Assembly (NCBI RefSeq): GCF_006539945.1
Contig: NZ_BJNZ01000023.1
Span: 1-64,000 of the forward strand
DNA length: 64,000 bases
From: Cellulosimicrobium cellulans
Lineage (GTDB): Bacteria > Actinomycetota > Actinomycetes > Actinomycetales > Cellulomonadaceae
Direction: 5' to 3'
Shown: in pieces, positions 21,915-33,336 of the stretch
Numbering within the stretch: position 1 is the stretch's first letter
Layout: each line of letters starts with the position of its first letter
The notes under the pieces: generated by a model
What the model was told of the DNA's origin: nothing
What the model saw: the letters and a program-made list of their open reading frames with translations, nothing else
Database searches by the model: none
Program-made: the position numbers and the translations under genes

Positions 21915-22237
21915 CTGTGGGGTCACTCTCCGGAGTATTCGTCGATCGCGACAGTGCCCGTCCGGGACCACCGGCGATGGCCGGTCGTGCCGGGCGGCAC
22001 AGGTGCGGGGCGCGGGGGGCACCCCGTGACGTGTCGTGCCCCGAGGTCGTCGAGGCGTTGCACGCTGGTCAATGCACGGCGCACCGGAATTGTTCCCGGC
22101 GGGCCACCGGATTCTGCACCATTTCCGGGAGGGATGCACCCTGTGGCGCCCCGCCCGCCCGGTGTCGTTCGTCACGGGCGAACACGGGGTAGTCCGCGCC
22201 GGGGACGCGGGAACGCTCCCAGCCCCGCCGGGCGCGC
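21915..22237. other. 323-base gap between suhB and the DUF4193 gene
   Basis: No credible gene. The stretch 22060-22140 is AT-richer than its surroundings and holds TTGACC on the minus strand, a possible -35 for the DUF4193 gene, but no matching -10 is clear. In mycobacteria a cei gene sits here on the other strand; it is absent. Confidence 0.6.
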
Positions 22238-23089
22238 TCAGGCGTCGGAGTCGGCGTCCGCGTCCTCGAGGATCCGGACGAGCCGCGCGACCGCCTCGGG
22301 CGGCCCCGCGACGGTCATCTCGCGGTCGGCGGCGCGGCCCCGCAGGCCTGTGACGCGCGCTCCCGCCTCGTGCGCCACGAGGGCGCCCGCGGCCATGTCC
22401 CAGGGGTTGAGGCCGCGCTCGTAGTAGAGGTCGAGCTCGCCCGAGGCGACGAGGCACAGGTCGATCGCCGCCGAGCCGAGGCGGCGGATGTCCCGGACCC
22501 GGGGCAGCACGTCGACCAGCACGCGGGCCTGCGCCCGGCGGCGGTCGGCGTCGTACCCGAAGCCCGTGCCGACGAGGCACTGGCCCAGGTCCGTCTCGGC
22601 GCTCACGCGGACCGGGCGCCCGTCCACCGTCGCGCCCGCCCCGAGCCCCGCGGTCCAGGTGCGCCCGTCGACGACGGAGTGCACCGCGCCGGCGAGGACC
22701 GTCCACTCGAGCGGGTCCGGCGGGCCCACGACCGCGGCGACGGACACCGCGTACGACGCGATCCCGTAGAGGTAGTTGACCGTGCCGTCGACGGGATCGA
22801 TCACCCACGTGATGCCGGACGTGCCGGACGAGGCGCCCTCCTCCTCGCCGAGGACGGCGTCGTCCGGGCGGGCCGCGGCGATGCCGCGTCGCAGGAGCGC
22901 CTCGGAGTCGGCGTCCATGCGCGTCACGACGTCCGTGGCCGTCGACTTGGTGGCGGCCACCTCGACGCGGTCGGGGCGACCGGAACGGACGAGGTCGCCC
23001 GCCTCGCGGGCGAGACGCTCCGCGAGGTCGCGCAGGTCGGCCACGGTCACGTCGTCGGGCTGTCGGGGGTCGTCGATGAAGAGGCGCAC
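22238..23089 (-). CDS. suhB: Inositol monophosphatase family protein
   Basis: A 283-residue Mg-dependent phosphatase. Metal ligands lie in GEEEG and WVIDPVDGTVNYLYG, with a further Asp in NPWDMAAGALVAHEAG. Substrate may be inositol-1-phosphate (for phosphatidylinositol or mycothiol) or a related sugar phosphate. GTG start, three bases after the stop of the UPF0126 gene, so the two form an operon. It holds the position of Rv2701c. Confidence 0.9.
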   Translation of the reverse strand: MRLFIDDPRQPDDVTVADLRDLAERLAREAGDLVRSGRPDRVEVAATKSTATDVVTRMDADSEALLRRGIAAARPDDAVLGEEEGASSGTSGITWVIDPVDGTVNYLYGIASYAVSVAAVVGPPDPLEWTVLAGAVHSVVDGRTWTAGLGAGATVDGRPVRVSAETDLGQCLVGTGFGYDADRRRAQARVLVDVLPRVRDIRRLGSAAIDLCLVASGELDLYYERGLNPWDMAAGALVAHEAGARVTGLRGRAADREMTVAGPPEAVARLVRILEDADADSDA

Positions 23090-23092
23090 GGC

Positions 23093-23758
23093 TCACATCC
23101 TGCCCGACCCGCGGCGTGCGGTGCGACCCTCCCACGGACCGGGTGCGGACCAGCCGAGGCGCAGGGAGAGGAGGCGGAAGCCGAACACGAGCGCGAGGAC
23201 CGCCGCCTGCGACAGCAGGCCGAGCGCGCCGGCCTCCGCGAGCCCGGCCGTCAGCGCGGCGCCCGCGAGCGCCGGGATCGCGTAGAGCTGCTTGTCCTGG
23301 AACAGCAGCGGCGCCTCGTTGGTCAGCAGGTCGCGCAGGATGCCGCCCCCGACGCCCGTGATGACGCCGGCGAAGATCGCCGCGAGCGGGCCCACGCCGT
23401 AGTCGAGGCCCTTCATCGTGCCGGAGAGCACGAAGAGCGCGAGCGCGCCCGCGTCGAGGACGATGATGCTCCGCCGGAGCCGCTCGAGGCGCGGGTGCCA
23501 GAAGAAGGTCACGACGCCCGCGAGCACCGCGACGGCGACGAGGCGCCAGTCCGAGATCCCGACCGGGGGGATCGCGCCGATCAGGACGTCGCGCAGCAGA
23601 CCGCCGCCGAGGCCCGCGACCCACGCGAGCACGAGGACGCCCACGAGGTCGAACCGCTTGCGCACGGCGGCGAGCCCACCCGAGAGCGCCGCGAAGAACA
23701 CGCCGCCGAGCTCGAGGGCGTCACCGGGCACGAGGTCGAGGATCACACCCGGCATCAT
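23093..23758 (-). CDS. UPF0126 / trimeric intracellular cation channel family protein
   Basis: A 221-residue membrane protein of seven helices built from two repeats, each with the signature GGGLLRD (GLGGGLLRDVLIG and GVGGGILRDLLTN). Bacterial TRIC proteins are K+-permeable channels; others of the family have been linked to glycine uptake. Two consecutive ATGs are possible starts, both served by GGTGGCTGGG; the first is used. It is transcribed ahead of suhB. Confidence 0.88.
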   Translation of the reverse strand: MMPGVILDLVPGDALELGGVFFAALSGGLAAVRKRFDLVGVLVLAWVAGLGGGLLRDVLIGAIPPVGISDWRLVAVAVLAGVVTFFWHPRLERLRRSIIVLDAGALALFVLSGTMKGLDYGVGPLAAIFAGVITGVGGGILRDLLTNEAPLLFQDKQLYAIPALAGAALTAGLAEAGALGLLSQAAVLALVFGFRLLSLRLGWSAPGPWEGRTARRGSGRM

Positions 23759-23998
23759 CCCAGCCACCCGCGCCCGGGGCGCGGACGAGCCGGCGCCGAG
23801 TCCGCGGCACACCGCGCGTGCTGCGCGGCTCGCGGGTGGGACGATGGCACCCTCGAGGGAGCGGTGACGCGGGCGTCGCGGTCCGCCGAGCCCGGGAGAC
23901 CGGCTCGCGGTCCGGCACCGGGCGGCTGGGCGAGCGACCGGGCAGGCATCCGGAGCGGCACCGCGAGCGCCACCGGGCGCGGCGACACGGGAGGGTCC

Positions 23999-25141
23999 AT
24001 GGACGAGCTGGAGCTGGTGAGACTGCACGAGGACGGGGAGCACCTCGTCCTGCGCGCGACGGGCGGCACGCAGTTCACGCTGCCGATCACCGAGTCGCTG
24101 CGGGCGGCCGTGCGACGCGACCGGCCGCACCTGGAGCACCTGCGCGCGGAGGGCGAGCGCAACCTCGCGCCGCGCGAGATCCAGGCCCGGCTGCGTGCCG
24201 GGGAGTCCGTGGAGACGGTCGCCGAGGCAGCAGGCCTCGGCGTCGAGAGCGTGCGCCGCTTCGCGGGCCCGGTGGTCGCGGAGCAGGAGTACGTCGTCGA
24301 GCGGGTCCGCGCCTCTCGCCAGGGGCACGACGAGGACTCGCCGACCGTCGGGGATCTCGTCGCGCAGCGGCTCGCCGCGCGCGACGTCGAGCCCGACACC
24401 GTGGAGTGGAGCGCCGCGCGCCCGCCCGGGGCGTCGTGGGTCGTGACGGCGGCGTTCGAGGTCGGGACGGGCAGCCGGACCGCGCGCTGGGAGTACGACG
24501 CGGCGACGCGCGCGCTCCACGCGCTCGACGACGAGGCCCGCTGGCTCTCGGGGACGGACGCCCCGCGCGACCCGACGCCCGGGGCCGTGGCGGTGTTCGA
24601 CGTCGACGCGACGGGGCGCGGCCGGGGGCTCCGCGCCGCTCCCCCGGCCGCTCCGCCCGCCGACGACGGGACGGCCGAGCTCCTCGACGACCTGAGCCTG
24701 CGCCGAGGGGTGCGCCCGCGCAAGGCCCCGGCGGGGCCGGTCGAGGTCGACGGGCAGGAGCCGTTCGAGGGGTTCGGCCCGCAGGTCGGCGCCGGTCCGG
24801 ACCGGGACAGGTCGCAGGACGGTTCTCGGGACGACGCGGCCACCTCGGCCGGTGCGACCGTCGTCCACCTCCCGACGATCCGTCCGCTCGACGCGGTGCG
24901 CCTGCCGGAGCCGGCGCTCGAGGGCGCTCGGGACGACGCGGGCTCGGAGCCGGAGGGCGGTGCGGGCGACCGTCCCCTGCGCGACGAGCGCTCGGGCGGC
25001 GGCGCCACCCCTGCCGACACGGACGACCCGCCACCGGCAGCGCGTCCCCAGACGGCGCGGGAGCCGCGCAAGGGGAAGAACCGCTCGCGCGCGAAGGTCC
25101 CGAGCTGGGACGAGATCGTCTTCGGAGCACGCCCGGAGTAG
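23999..25141 (+). CDS. sepH: Septation protein SepH (DUF3071)
   Basis: A 380-residue actinobacterial division protein. The N-terminal DUF3071 domain (about 1-165) begins MDELELVRLHEDGEHLVL and contains a helix-turn-helix-like stretch (IQARLRAGESVETVAEAAGL) with a conserved RFAGPVVAE. The remaining tail is disordered and acidic, ending in a basic motif and SWDEIVFGARPE, which is typical of the family. SepH binds FtsZ and stimulates its assembly in Streptomyces and mycobacteria. The ATG has a GGGAGGG ribosome site. Confidence 0.93.
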   Translation: MDELELVRLHEDGEHLVLRATGGTQFTLPITESLRAAVRRDRPHLEHLRAEGERNLAPREIQARLRAGESVETVAEAAGLGVESVRRFAGPVVAEQEYVVERVRASRQGHDEDSPTVGDLVAQRLAARDVEPDTVEWSAARPPGASWVVTAAFEVGTGSRTARWEYDAATRALHALDDEARWLSGTDAPRDPTPGAVAVFDVDATGRGRGLRAAPPAAPPADDGTAELLDDLSLRRGVRPRKAPAGPVEVDGQEPFEGFGPQVGAGPDRDRSQDGSRDDAATSAGATVVHLPTIRPLDAVRLPEPALEGARDDAGSEPEGGAGDRPLRDERSGGGATPADTDDPPPAARPQTAREPRKGKNRSRAKVPSWDEIVFGARPE

Positions 25142-25183
25142 GCGCCCACGCGCCGACCGGGCACCCCGGCCACAGGCGCCGGG

Positions 25184-25825
25184 TCAGCGCGGCAGGTCGA
25201 GCGGCAGGCCGTCGGACGCCGCCTGGCGGCGCGCGAGGGCCGTCGTCATGCGGCGCATGTGGTGGCGGCGGCACAGCACCTCGTAGCCGACCTCGCCCGA
25301 GCCCGCCCCGACGTCCCCGACGACGACCTGGTCGCCCTCGACGACCATGCTCCCGTCGACCGTGCGCGCGTTGTGCGTCGCGCGCCGGCCGCACCAGCAC
25401 AGCGACTCGACCTGGAGCACCTCGACCCGGTCGGCGAGCTCGATGAGGCGTGCCGAGCCGGGGAAGAGCCGGGTGCGGAAGTCGGCGGTGATGCCGAACG
25501 CGAAGACGTCCATCTCCGTCTCGTCGACGAGCCGCGCGAGCTGCTCCACCTGCGCCGGCGAGTAGAACTGCGCCTCGTCGCAGACGAGGTAGTCGACCGG
25601 GTCCGGCTCGGCCGTCACGAGCGTCCAGAAGTCGGTGTCGTCCGTGACCTCGCGCGCCACGACCTCGAGCCCGAGCCGGGAGGAGATCCGGTCGGTCCCC
25701 GCCCGGTCGTTGCGGGAGAAGATCAGCCCGCGACGGCCGCGTGCGGCGTGGTTGTGGTCGAGCTGGAGGGCGAGGGTGGACTTGCCGCAGTCCATGGTCC
25801 CGGAGAAGAAGACGAGCTCGGCCAT
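25184..25825 (-). CDS. tdk: Thymidine kinase
   Basis: A 213-residue type-II thymidine kinase. Walker A GTMDCGKST lies at residues 9-17, DEAQF supplies the catalytic glutamate, and zinc-site cysteines occur in CWCGRR and a later CRRHH. It phosphorylates salvaged thymidine to dTMP. The ATG has a GAAGGAA ribosome site. It is convergent with sepH and follows the phosphodiesterase gene by about 85 bases. Confidence 0.95.
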   Translation of the reverse strand: MAELVFFSGTMDCGKSTLALQLDHNHAARGRRGLIFSRNDRAGTDRISSRLGLEVVAREVTDDTDFWTLVTAEPDPVDYLVCDEAQFYSPAQVEQLARLVDETEMDVFAFGITADFRTRLFPGSARLIELADRVEVLQVESLCWCGRRATHNARTVDGSMVVEGDQVVVGDVGAGSGEVGYEVLCRRHHMRRMTTALARRQAASDGLPLDLPR

Positions 25826-25911
25826 CGGGCGTTCCTTCGCGAGGTCGGTCGGTGCGGGGGTCGCGGCAGGGCCGCGCCAGGGCATGCGGTGGCGCCGGGC
25901 GGCGCGAGGAG

Positions 25912-27108
25912 TCAGGTGGCGGCGACGAGGAGCGGCACGCGCATCTCGCGCTCGGTGAGCGAGCCGTGCACACCGACGAGGGCGAGCGACGCGGGCGTCT
26001 GGGTGCGGGAGTCGACGACGGTCGCCCGCCCGCGCAGCGCGACGATCACGTCTCCGGCGGCGGCGACCGCCTCCGGGCGCGGGTCGGGCCCGAGCAGGCC
26101 GCGCGCGAGCACCTCCTCGCGCACCAGGACGAGCGCGTCGTCGCCCAGGACGTCGCGCCAGCGCGACGCGACGGCGGTCGTCTCCCCCGGCTCCGTGTAG
26201 ACGTGCACCGCGCGCGGCTCGCCGCCGACGAGCGTGACGCCCCGCGCGAGCACCGGGTCCGTGGCGACGTCGCGGCGCAGCGCGGGGTCGACGTCGACCA
26301 TGCCGTGGTCCGCGGTGACGAGCACGAGCGTGCCCCGCGGGACCGACCGGGCGAGCCGGGCGAGCTCGCGGTCGAGCGCCTCGAGCTCGTCGCCCCACTG
26401 CCAGGACGTGCTGCCGTGGTGGTGGCCCGCCTTGTCCACCTCGCCCCAGTACAGGTAGACGAGGCCCGGCCGGGACAGGGCCCGCACGGCGGCGTCGACG
26501 CGCGCCCCGAGCCCTTCGGCAGCGGCGTACGACCCGCCCCGCAGGGCGGCGACCGTCATGCCGGACCCGGCGAACCGGGCCGGCCCGGTCGAGGTCACGG
26601 AGACGTCCGCCGCGGCGAGCCGCTCGAGCACCGGGGTCTCGCGCTGGAGCTCCGCCGGGGCCGACGCGCCCTCCCACGACACCATGTTGGCGAGCCCGCC
26701 CGTCGCGGGGTTGCGCTGCGTGTACCCGAGCATGCCGGTGCGGCCGGGGGCCGTGCCGGTGCCGAACGCGCCGATCGCGGCGGCCGTCGTGCTGGGGAAG
26801 GTCGAGGTGAGCGCCCGCGCGTCGGGCAGGAGCGAGCGCAGGAACGGCGCGTGCCCGGCGCGCTCCGCGAGGTTGACGTGCCCCAGGCCGTCGACGAGGA
26901 CGACGCACACGCGCTCGGCCCGCGGCAGGTCGAGGGCCGAGCGTGCTGCCTCGCTCCCGATGCCCGTGGCGGTCGTGAAGCGGACGCCGAGCGCCCCCGC
27001 GGCCCCCGGGAGCACGGCGGCGAGGCCGCCGAGCCCGAGGTCGGGCGCGAGGAACCCCGCCGGGAGCGCCGGGGTGGCAGGGGCCTCGTCCGTGCGTGCC
27101 TCGCTCAC
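25912..27108 (-). CDS. Alkaline-phosphatase-superfamily protein (nucleotide pyrophosphatase/phosphodiesterase type)
   Basis: A 398-residue metal-dependent hydrolase. The first metal-binding Asp is in VVLVDGLGH, the catalytic Thr in TSTFPSTTAAAIGAFGTG, and further metal ligands in YWGEVDKAGHHHG and VTADHGMVDVD. No signal peptide is seen, so it acts in the cytosol. Substrate unknown. The GTG start overlaps the upstream DUF5998 stop by four bases. Confidence 0.88.
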   Translation of the reverse strand: MSEARTDEAPATPALPAGFLAPDLGLGGLAAVLPGAAGALGVRFTTATGIGSEAARSALDLPRAERVCVVLVDGLGHVNLAERAGHAPFLRSLLPDARALTSTFPSTTAAAIGAFGTGTAPGRTGMLGYTQRNPATGGLANMVSWEGASAPAELQRETPVLERLAAADVSVTSTGPARFAGSGMTVAALRGGSYAAAEGLGARVDAAVRALSRPGLVYLYWGEVDKAGHHHGSTSWQWGDELEALDRELARLARSVPRGTLVLVTADHGMVDVDPALRRDVATDPVLARGVTLVGGEPRAVHVYTEPGETTAVASRWRDVLGDDALVLVREEVLARGLLGPDPRPEAVAAAGDVIVALRGRATVVDSRTQTPASLALVGVHGSLTEREMRVPLLVAAT

Positions 27109-27698
27109 CGGGCGCTGTGCCTCGCGGTGGCGCGCGAGAGGGCGCGCGCGAAGTCGACCGCGGCGCGCACGGCGTCGCTGCCCTCCGCCTCGGCGCTCAC
27201 GCGGACGACGACGTCGTCCGGCGTGATCTGCCCCGTGAGCCCGTGGTCGGCGTCGCAGCTCGGGTCCGCGCAGCCCGCGGGCTCGAGGTCGACGCGCGAC
27301 ACCGCGCCCCAGCCGAGGGCGAGCGTCACCTCGAGCGGAGCGGCGCCCGCGCGGTGCTCGTGCGGCTCGGCCACGACGTGCGTGAGCGAGACGGACCGGA
27401 CCTCGGCCAGCGGCACCGACTCGGTCGTGGCAGCGGCAGACGCGGACGGGTTCTCGCTGTCGGCCGGGTGGTCGTCGACGTGCGCCGTGACGAGCCGCGT
27501 GGGGGTCAGCACGAGCACCGTGAGGTGGCGCCGTACCTCCGACGCGTCGAACGTCGTCTCCGGGAGCACGAGGTGCGAGACGATCTCCTCCCCCGCGACC
27601 GCGAGGTCGAGGACGTCCGCGACGAGCTCCGGGTAGTAGCCGGCGCGGTGGAGCTGGGTCGTCAGGTCGGTCCAGGGGTTCGAGGTTGCTGAGGGCAC
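27105..27698 (-). CDS. DUF5998 protein
   Basis: A 197-residue protein of unknown function confined to actinobacteria. Its start is SATSNPWTDLTTQLHRAGYYPELV, and it has a conserved pair of cysteines in GCADPSCDADHG. The GTG start follows the family N-terminus. It is coupled to the phosphodiesterase gene by a GTGA overlap. Confidence 0.8.
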   Translation of the reverse strand: MPSATSNPWTDLTTQLHRAGYYPELVADVLDLAVAGEEIVSHLVLPETTFDASEVRRHLTVLVLTPTRLVTAHVDDHPADSENPSASAAATTESVPLAEVRSVSLTHVVAEPHEHRAGAAPLEVTLALGWGAVSRVDLEPAGCADPSCDADHGLTGQITPDDVVVRVSAEAEGSDAVRAAVDFARALSRATARHSAR

Positions 27699-27768
27699 CC
27701 GCGCATTCTCCCATCCTGCGACCGGGCGCGGCCACCCGCCCCGCCACCTGTGGACGGGCGACCGGTCC

Positions 27769-30573
27769 TCAGCCGGGCAGGGCGCGACGCAGCGCGTCGG
27801 CACGCTGGGCGTCCGCGAGCGTGACGCGCGCGCTGAGGACCGCGGCCTCGTGCTCGGAGACGACGACGGGGTACAGCTCGAGGCTGCGGACCTCGGGAAG
27901 GTCGTCCGCGAGCACCGACACCCGCGCCAGGACGTCCTCGAGCGCGGTCGTCGCCACCACGTGCGTGCCCATGTAGCCGAAGAGCCGCGGGGCGGCGCGC
28001 ACCGAGCGCACCATCGCCGCGACGTCGACGTCGGTGAGCGGCGGTACGCCGTACGCGACGTCGCCCAGGAGGTCGACCGCGTCGCCCGCGAGGCCGAACG
28101 ACACGACGGGGCCGAAGAGCTGGTCCTCCGTCGAGCGGACCACGCACGCGACGCCCGCGTCGGCCATCGCCTGCACCTCGAACGGCTGGTCGGCCGCACC
28201 CGGCAGCACGGCCGCGAGCGCCTCGCGCATCTGCGCGACGTCGGACCGCAGCTCGGTCTCGTCCGCGATGTCGAGGCGCACGCCCCCGAGGTCCGCGCGG
28301 TGGCGCAGCCCGGCCGCCGTGCTCTTGAGCGCCACGGGCCAGCCGACCTCGCGCGCCGCCGCGACCGCCTCGTCGGCCGTGCGGACCCGGCGTGCGGGCC
28401 ACAGGCGCACGCCGTAGCACGCGAGCAGGTCGGCGGTCGTCGCGGGGTCGAGGTCGACGGCTTCCCTGCCCGCCAGGGCGCCCTCGACGAGGGCGCGGGC
28501 GCGGCCCGCGTCGACGCCCGCGGGGCGCACGGGCGTCCCGTGGTCCCCCTCGCGCCAGCGGGCGTAGCGCACGACGGCGCCGAGCGCGGCGACCGCGTCC
28601 TCGGGGGTGGAGTAGGCGGGGACCCGCAGGAGGGCGTCGGACGCCCCGCCGTCGGGCGCGTCCGGGGCCGGTGCGGAGAGCTCGTCGGTGAGGCCGTGGA
28701 GCCCCAGCATGCTCGCGACGGTCGTCCGGCCCGTCCGGGCCGCCGCGAGCGCCACGGCGTGGGAGACGTCCTCGCGGCGCGGGTGCACCACAGGGACGTG
28801 GACCACCACGACGACGTCGCACGCGTCGGGCGCGTAGAGCGCGTCGACCGTGGCGGCGACCTCGTCCGACGACGCGTCCTCGGGCAGGAAGTCCGACCGC
28901 GCGACGACGAGCCCGGCCGACGACGACGCCTCCGCGACGAGCGCGGCGAGCGACGCCGAGCTGGCGAGGATGCCGACGCGGCGCCCGCGCGGGAGCGGCT
29001 GGTGCGCGAGGAGCTGGGCGATGTCGATCATGTGGTGCGTGTTCTCGGCCCGGATCACGCCCGACTGGCGCAGCATCTCCTCCAGCGTGCGGCGCGGCGC
29101 GCGCGTCGAGCGCACGGCGTGGCCCGGCGGCACGACCTGGCCGGAGCGCCCGGCCGTGACGACCACGACGGGCTTCACCGACGCGAGCCGCCGTGCGATG
29201 CGCGAGAACTTGCGCGGGTTGCCGATCGACTCGAGGTACAGGCAGACCACCTGCGTCGCGGTGTCGTCCTGCCAGTACTGCATGAGGTCGTTGCCCGACA
29301 CGTCCGCGCGGTGGCCCGCGGAGAGGAACGACGACACGCCCAGCCCGCGCCGCGCCGTCGTCGCGAGCAGCGTGACGGCCATGGGCGCCGACTGGCTGAA
29401 CAGGCCCACGACGCCGGGCAGCGGCAGGTCCTCGGCGAGCGTCGCCGCGAGCGTGGGCCGCTCTCGGGTCTCGCCCGTGCGCAGCAGGCCGTAGCTCGCG
29501 GGACCGACGACCCGCAGTCCCGCCGTGTGCGCGACGCGCAGGAGCTCGCGCTGGAGCGCGAGCCCCTCGGGTCCGGTCTCGGCGAACCCCGCGGAGAGCA
29601 CGACGACGCCGCGCACCTCGAGGCGTGCGAGCTGGCGGACCGCGTCGATCGCGTCCGGGGGCGGCAGGGCGACGACCGCGAGGTCCACGGGGCCGGGGAC
29701 GTCCGCGAGGGACGCGTGCGTGCGGGGCGCGGCCCCGCCGTCGGGCACGTCCGCGCCGGTTCCCACCACGTGGACGGTCACGTCGGGGCTGCGCACGAGC
29801 GCGGCCAGGGCGCGGTGCGCGAGGACGCGGTCGAGACGCGCGCCGTCGTGGTCCGGCCCGTCGCCCGGCGGCACGCCGGGTCCCAGGAGCACGACGCTCG
29901 TCGCACCGAGCAGACCCTGCATGCTCCGCGCCTCCGCGCGGTGCTCGCGATCGGCCATGACGGCCCGCGACCGTTCGGTGGGGTCGAGGTCGACGCTCAC
30001 CTGGACGAACCCGTCGTCCATCTGCTGGCGCACGTCGTACCCGGCCTCGCGGAAGACGGCGAGCATCTTGCCGTTCTGCGGCAGCACCTCGGCGGTGAAC
30101 CGCCGCACGCCGCGCTCGCGCGCCGCCGCGGCGACGTGCTCGAGGAGCACGGACCCCAGCCCCCGGCCCTGCGCCGAGTCGGCGATGTTGAAGGCGACCT
30201 CCGCCTCGCTCGTGCCCGTGCGGTCGAAGCGCGCGACGCCGATGATGTCCTCCTGCGCCTCCCCCGTCTCCGCGTCCGGCGCCCCGCCGTCCGCGCCGTC
30301 GCGCGGGCGGACCGCGACGAGCGCGACGCGGTCGACGTGGTCCACGCGCGTGAACCGCTCCAGGTCGCGCTCCGAGAGCCGCTCCATGGGGGCGAAGAAG
30401 CGCAGGTAGGTCGAGCGCTCGGACTGACCCACGTGGAATCGTTGCAGCGCCTCGGCGTCCTCGGGGCGGATGGGGCGCACGTGCGTCGTCGTCCCGTCGC
30501 GCAGGACGACGTCCGCCTCCCACTCCACCGGGTACCGGTCCGGGCCGTGCCCGGCTGCGCCGCCGTCGCTCAC
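27769..30573 (-). CDS. GNAT acetyltransferase fused to NDP-forming acyl-CoA synthetase (Pat-like)
   Basis: A 934-residue fusion. Residues 1-190 form a GNAT domain (acetyl-CoA loop in [15 protein letters not shown]). Then come a CoA-binding domain (about 215-340), succinyl-CoA-ligase-like domains (about 345-660) and an ATP-grasp domain (about 700-934). Related Pat proteins acetylate lysines of acyl-CoA synthetases. The usual phospho-histidine motif SHTGA is replaced by [10 protein letters not shown], so the synthetase part may sense rather than catalyse. GTG start; divergent from parC. Confidence 0.85.
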   Translation of the reverse strand: MSDGGAAGHGPDRYPVEWEADVVLRDGTTTHVRPIRPEDAEALQRFHVGQSERSTYLRFFAPMERLSERDLERFTRVDHVDRVALVAVRPRDGADGGAPDAETGEAQEDIIGVARFDRTGTSEAEVAFNIADSAQGRGLGSVLLEHVAAAARERGVRRFTAEVLPQNGKMLAVFREAGYDVRQQMDDGFVQVSVDLDPTERSRAVMADREHRAEARSMQGLLGATSVVLLGPGVPPGDGPDHDGARLDRVLAHRALAALVRSPDVTVHVVGTGADVPDGGAAPRTHASLADVPGPVDLAVVALPPPDAIDAVRQLARLEVRGVVVLSAGFAETGPEGLALQRELLRVAHTAGLRVVGPASYGLLRTGETRERPTLAATLAEDLPLPGVVGLFSQSAPMAVTLLATTARRGLGVSSFLSAGHRADVSGNDLMQYWQDDTATQVVCLYLESIGNPRKFSRIARRLASVKPVVVVTAGRSGQVVPPGHAVRSTRAPRRTLEEMLRQSGVIRAENTHHMIDIAQLLAHQPLPRGRRVGILASSASLAALVAEASSSAGLVVARSDFLPEDASSDEVAATVDALYAPDACDVVVVVHVPVVHPRREDVSHAVALAAARTGRTTVASMLGLHGLTDELSAPAPDAPDGGASDALLRVPAYSTPEDAVAALGAVVRYARWREGDHGTPVRPAGVDAGRARALVEGALAGREAVDLDPATTADLLACYGVRLWPARRVRTADEAVAAAREVGWPVALKSTAAGLRHRADLGGVRLDIADETELRSDVAQMREALAAVLPGAADQPFEVQAMADAGVACVVRSTEDQLFGPVVSFGLAGDAVDLLGDVAYGVPPLTDVDVAAMVRSVRAAPRLFGYMGTHVVATTALEDVLARVSVLADDLPEVRSLELYPVVVSEHEAAVLSARVTLADAQRADALRRALPG

Positions 30574-30787
30574 GCCCTCAGGCTATGCGGTCCGGAGCGC
30601 GGTGCGCCTGCGCCACCCCGGCCCGACCTGGGAGGACAATGGTCGCTCGACAGCATCGCGACCCGGTGTGTCGGAGGGTTGGCGTACCCTCGCGTGCGGC
30701 ACGCAACCGCAGCACGTCACCGCCGGCGCACGCCGGCACAGATCCCGCGCCCTCGCGGCGCACCGACCGGCAGGAGCCCGCAGGCCC

Positions 30788-33238
<2,451 letters not shown>

Positions 33239-33336
33239 CCCGCGCCCGGCGGCTGCGGCCGGCGGTCGGGCGCTCCGAGCGGCCCGTGGAGGTCGCCCGC
33301 CCTTGCGAGTGCCCGCGATGGGCGCAGGCTCGAGGT

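Noticed and set aside
21908-22192. 94-codon plus-strand frame in the suhB/DUF4193 gap, at the cei position
   Set aside because: The translation is Arg/Cys/Pro-rich without a signal peptide or the lipoprotein-like LytR C-terminal features expected of Cei, and has no ribosome site.
22370-23998. Long plus-strand open frame running into sepH
   Set aside because: Its upstream part is antisense to suhB and UPF0126 and low in complexity; only the part from the ATG at 23999 is a real protein.
33242-33273. Hairpin GCGCCCG...CGGGCGC after parC
   Set aside because: The loop of 18 bases can fold in several ways; not specific enough to report.
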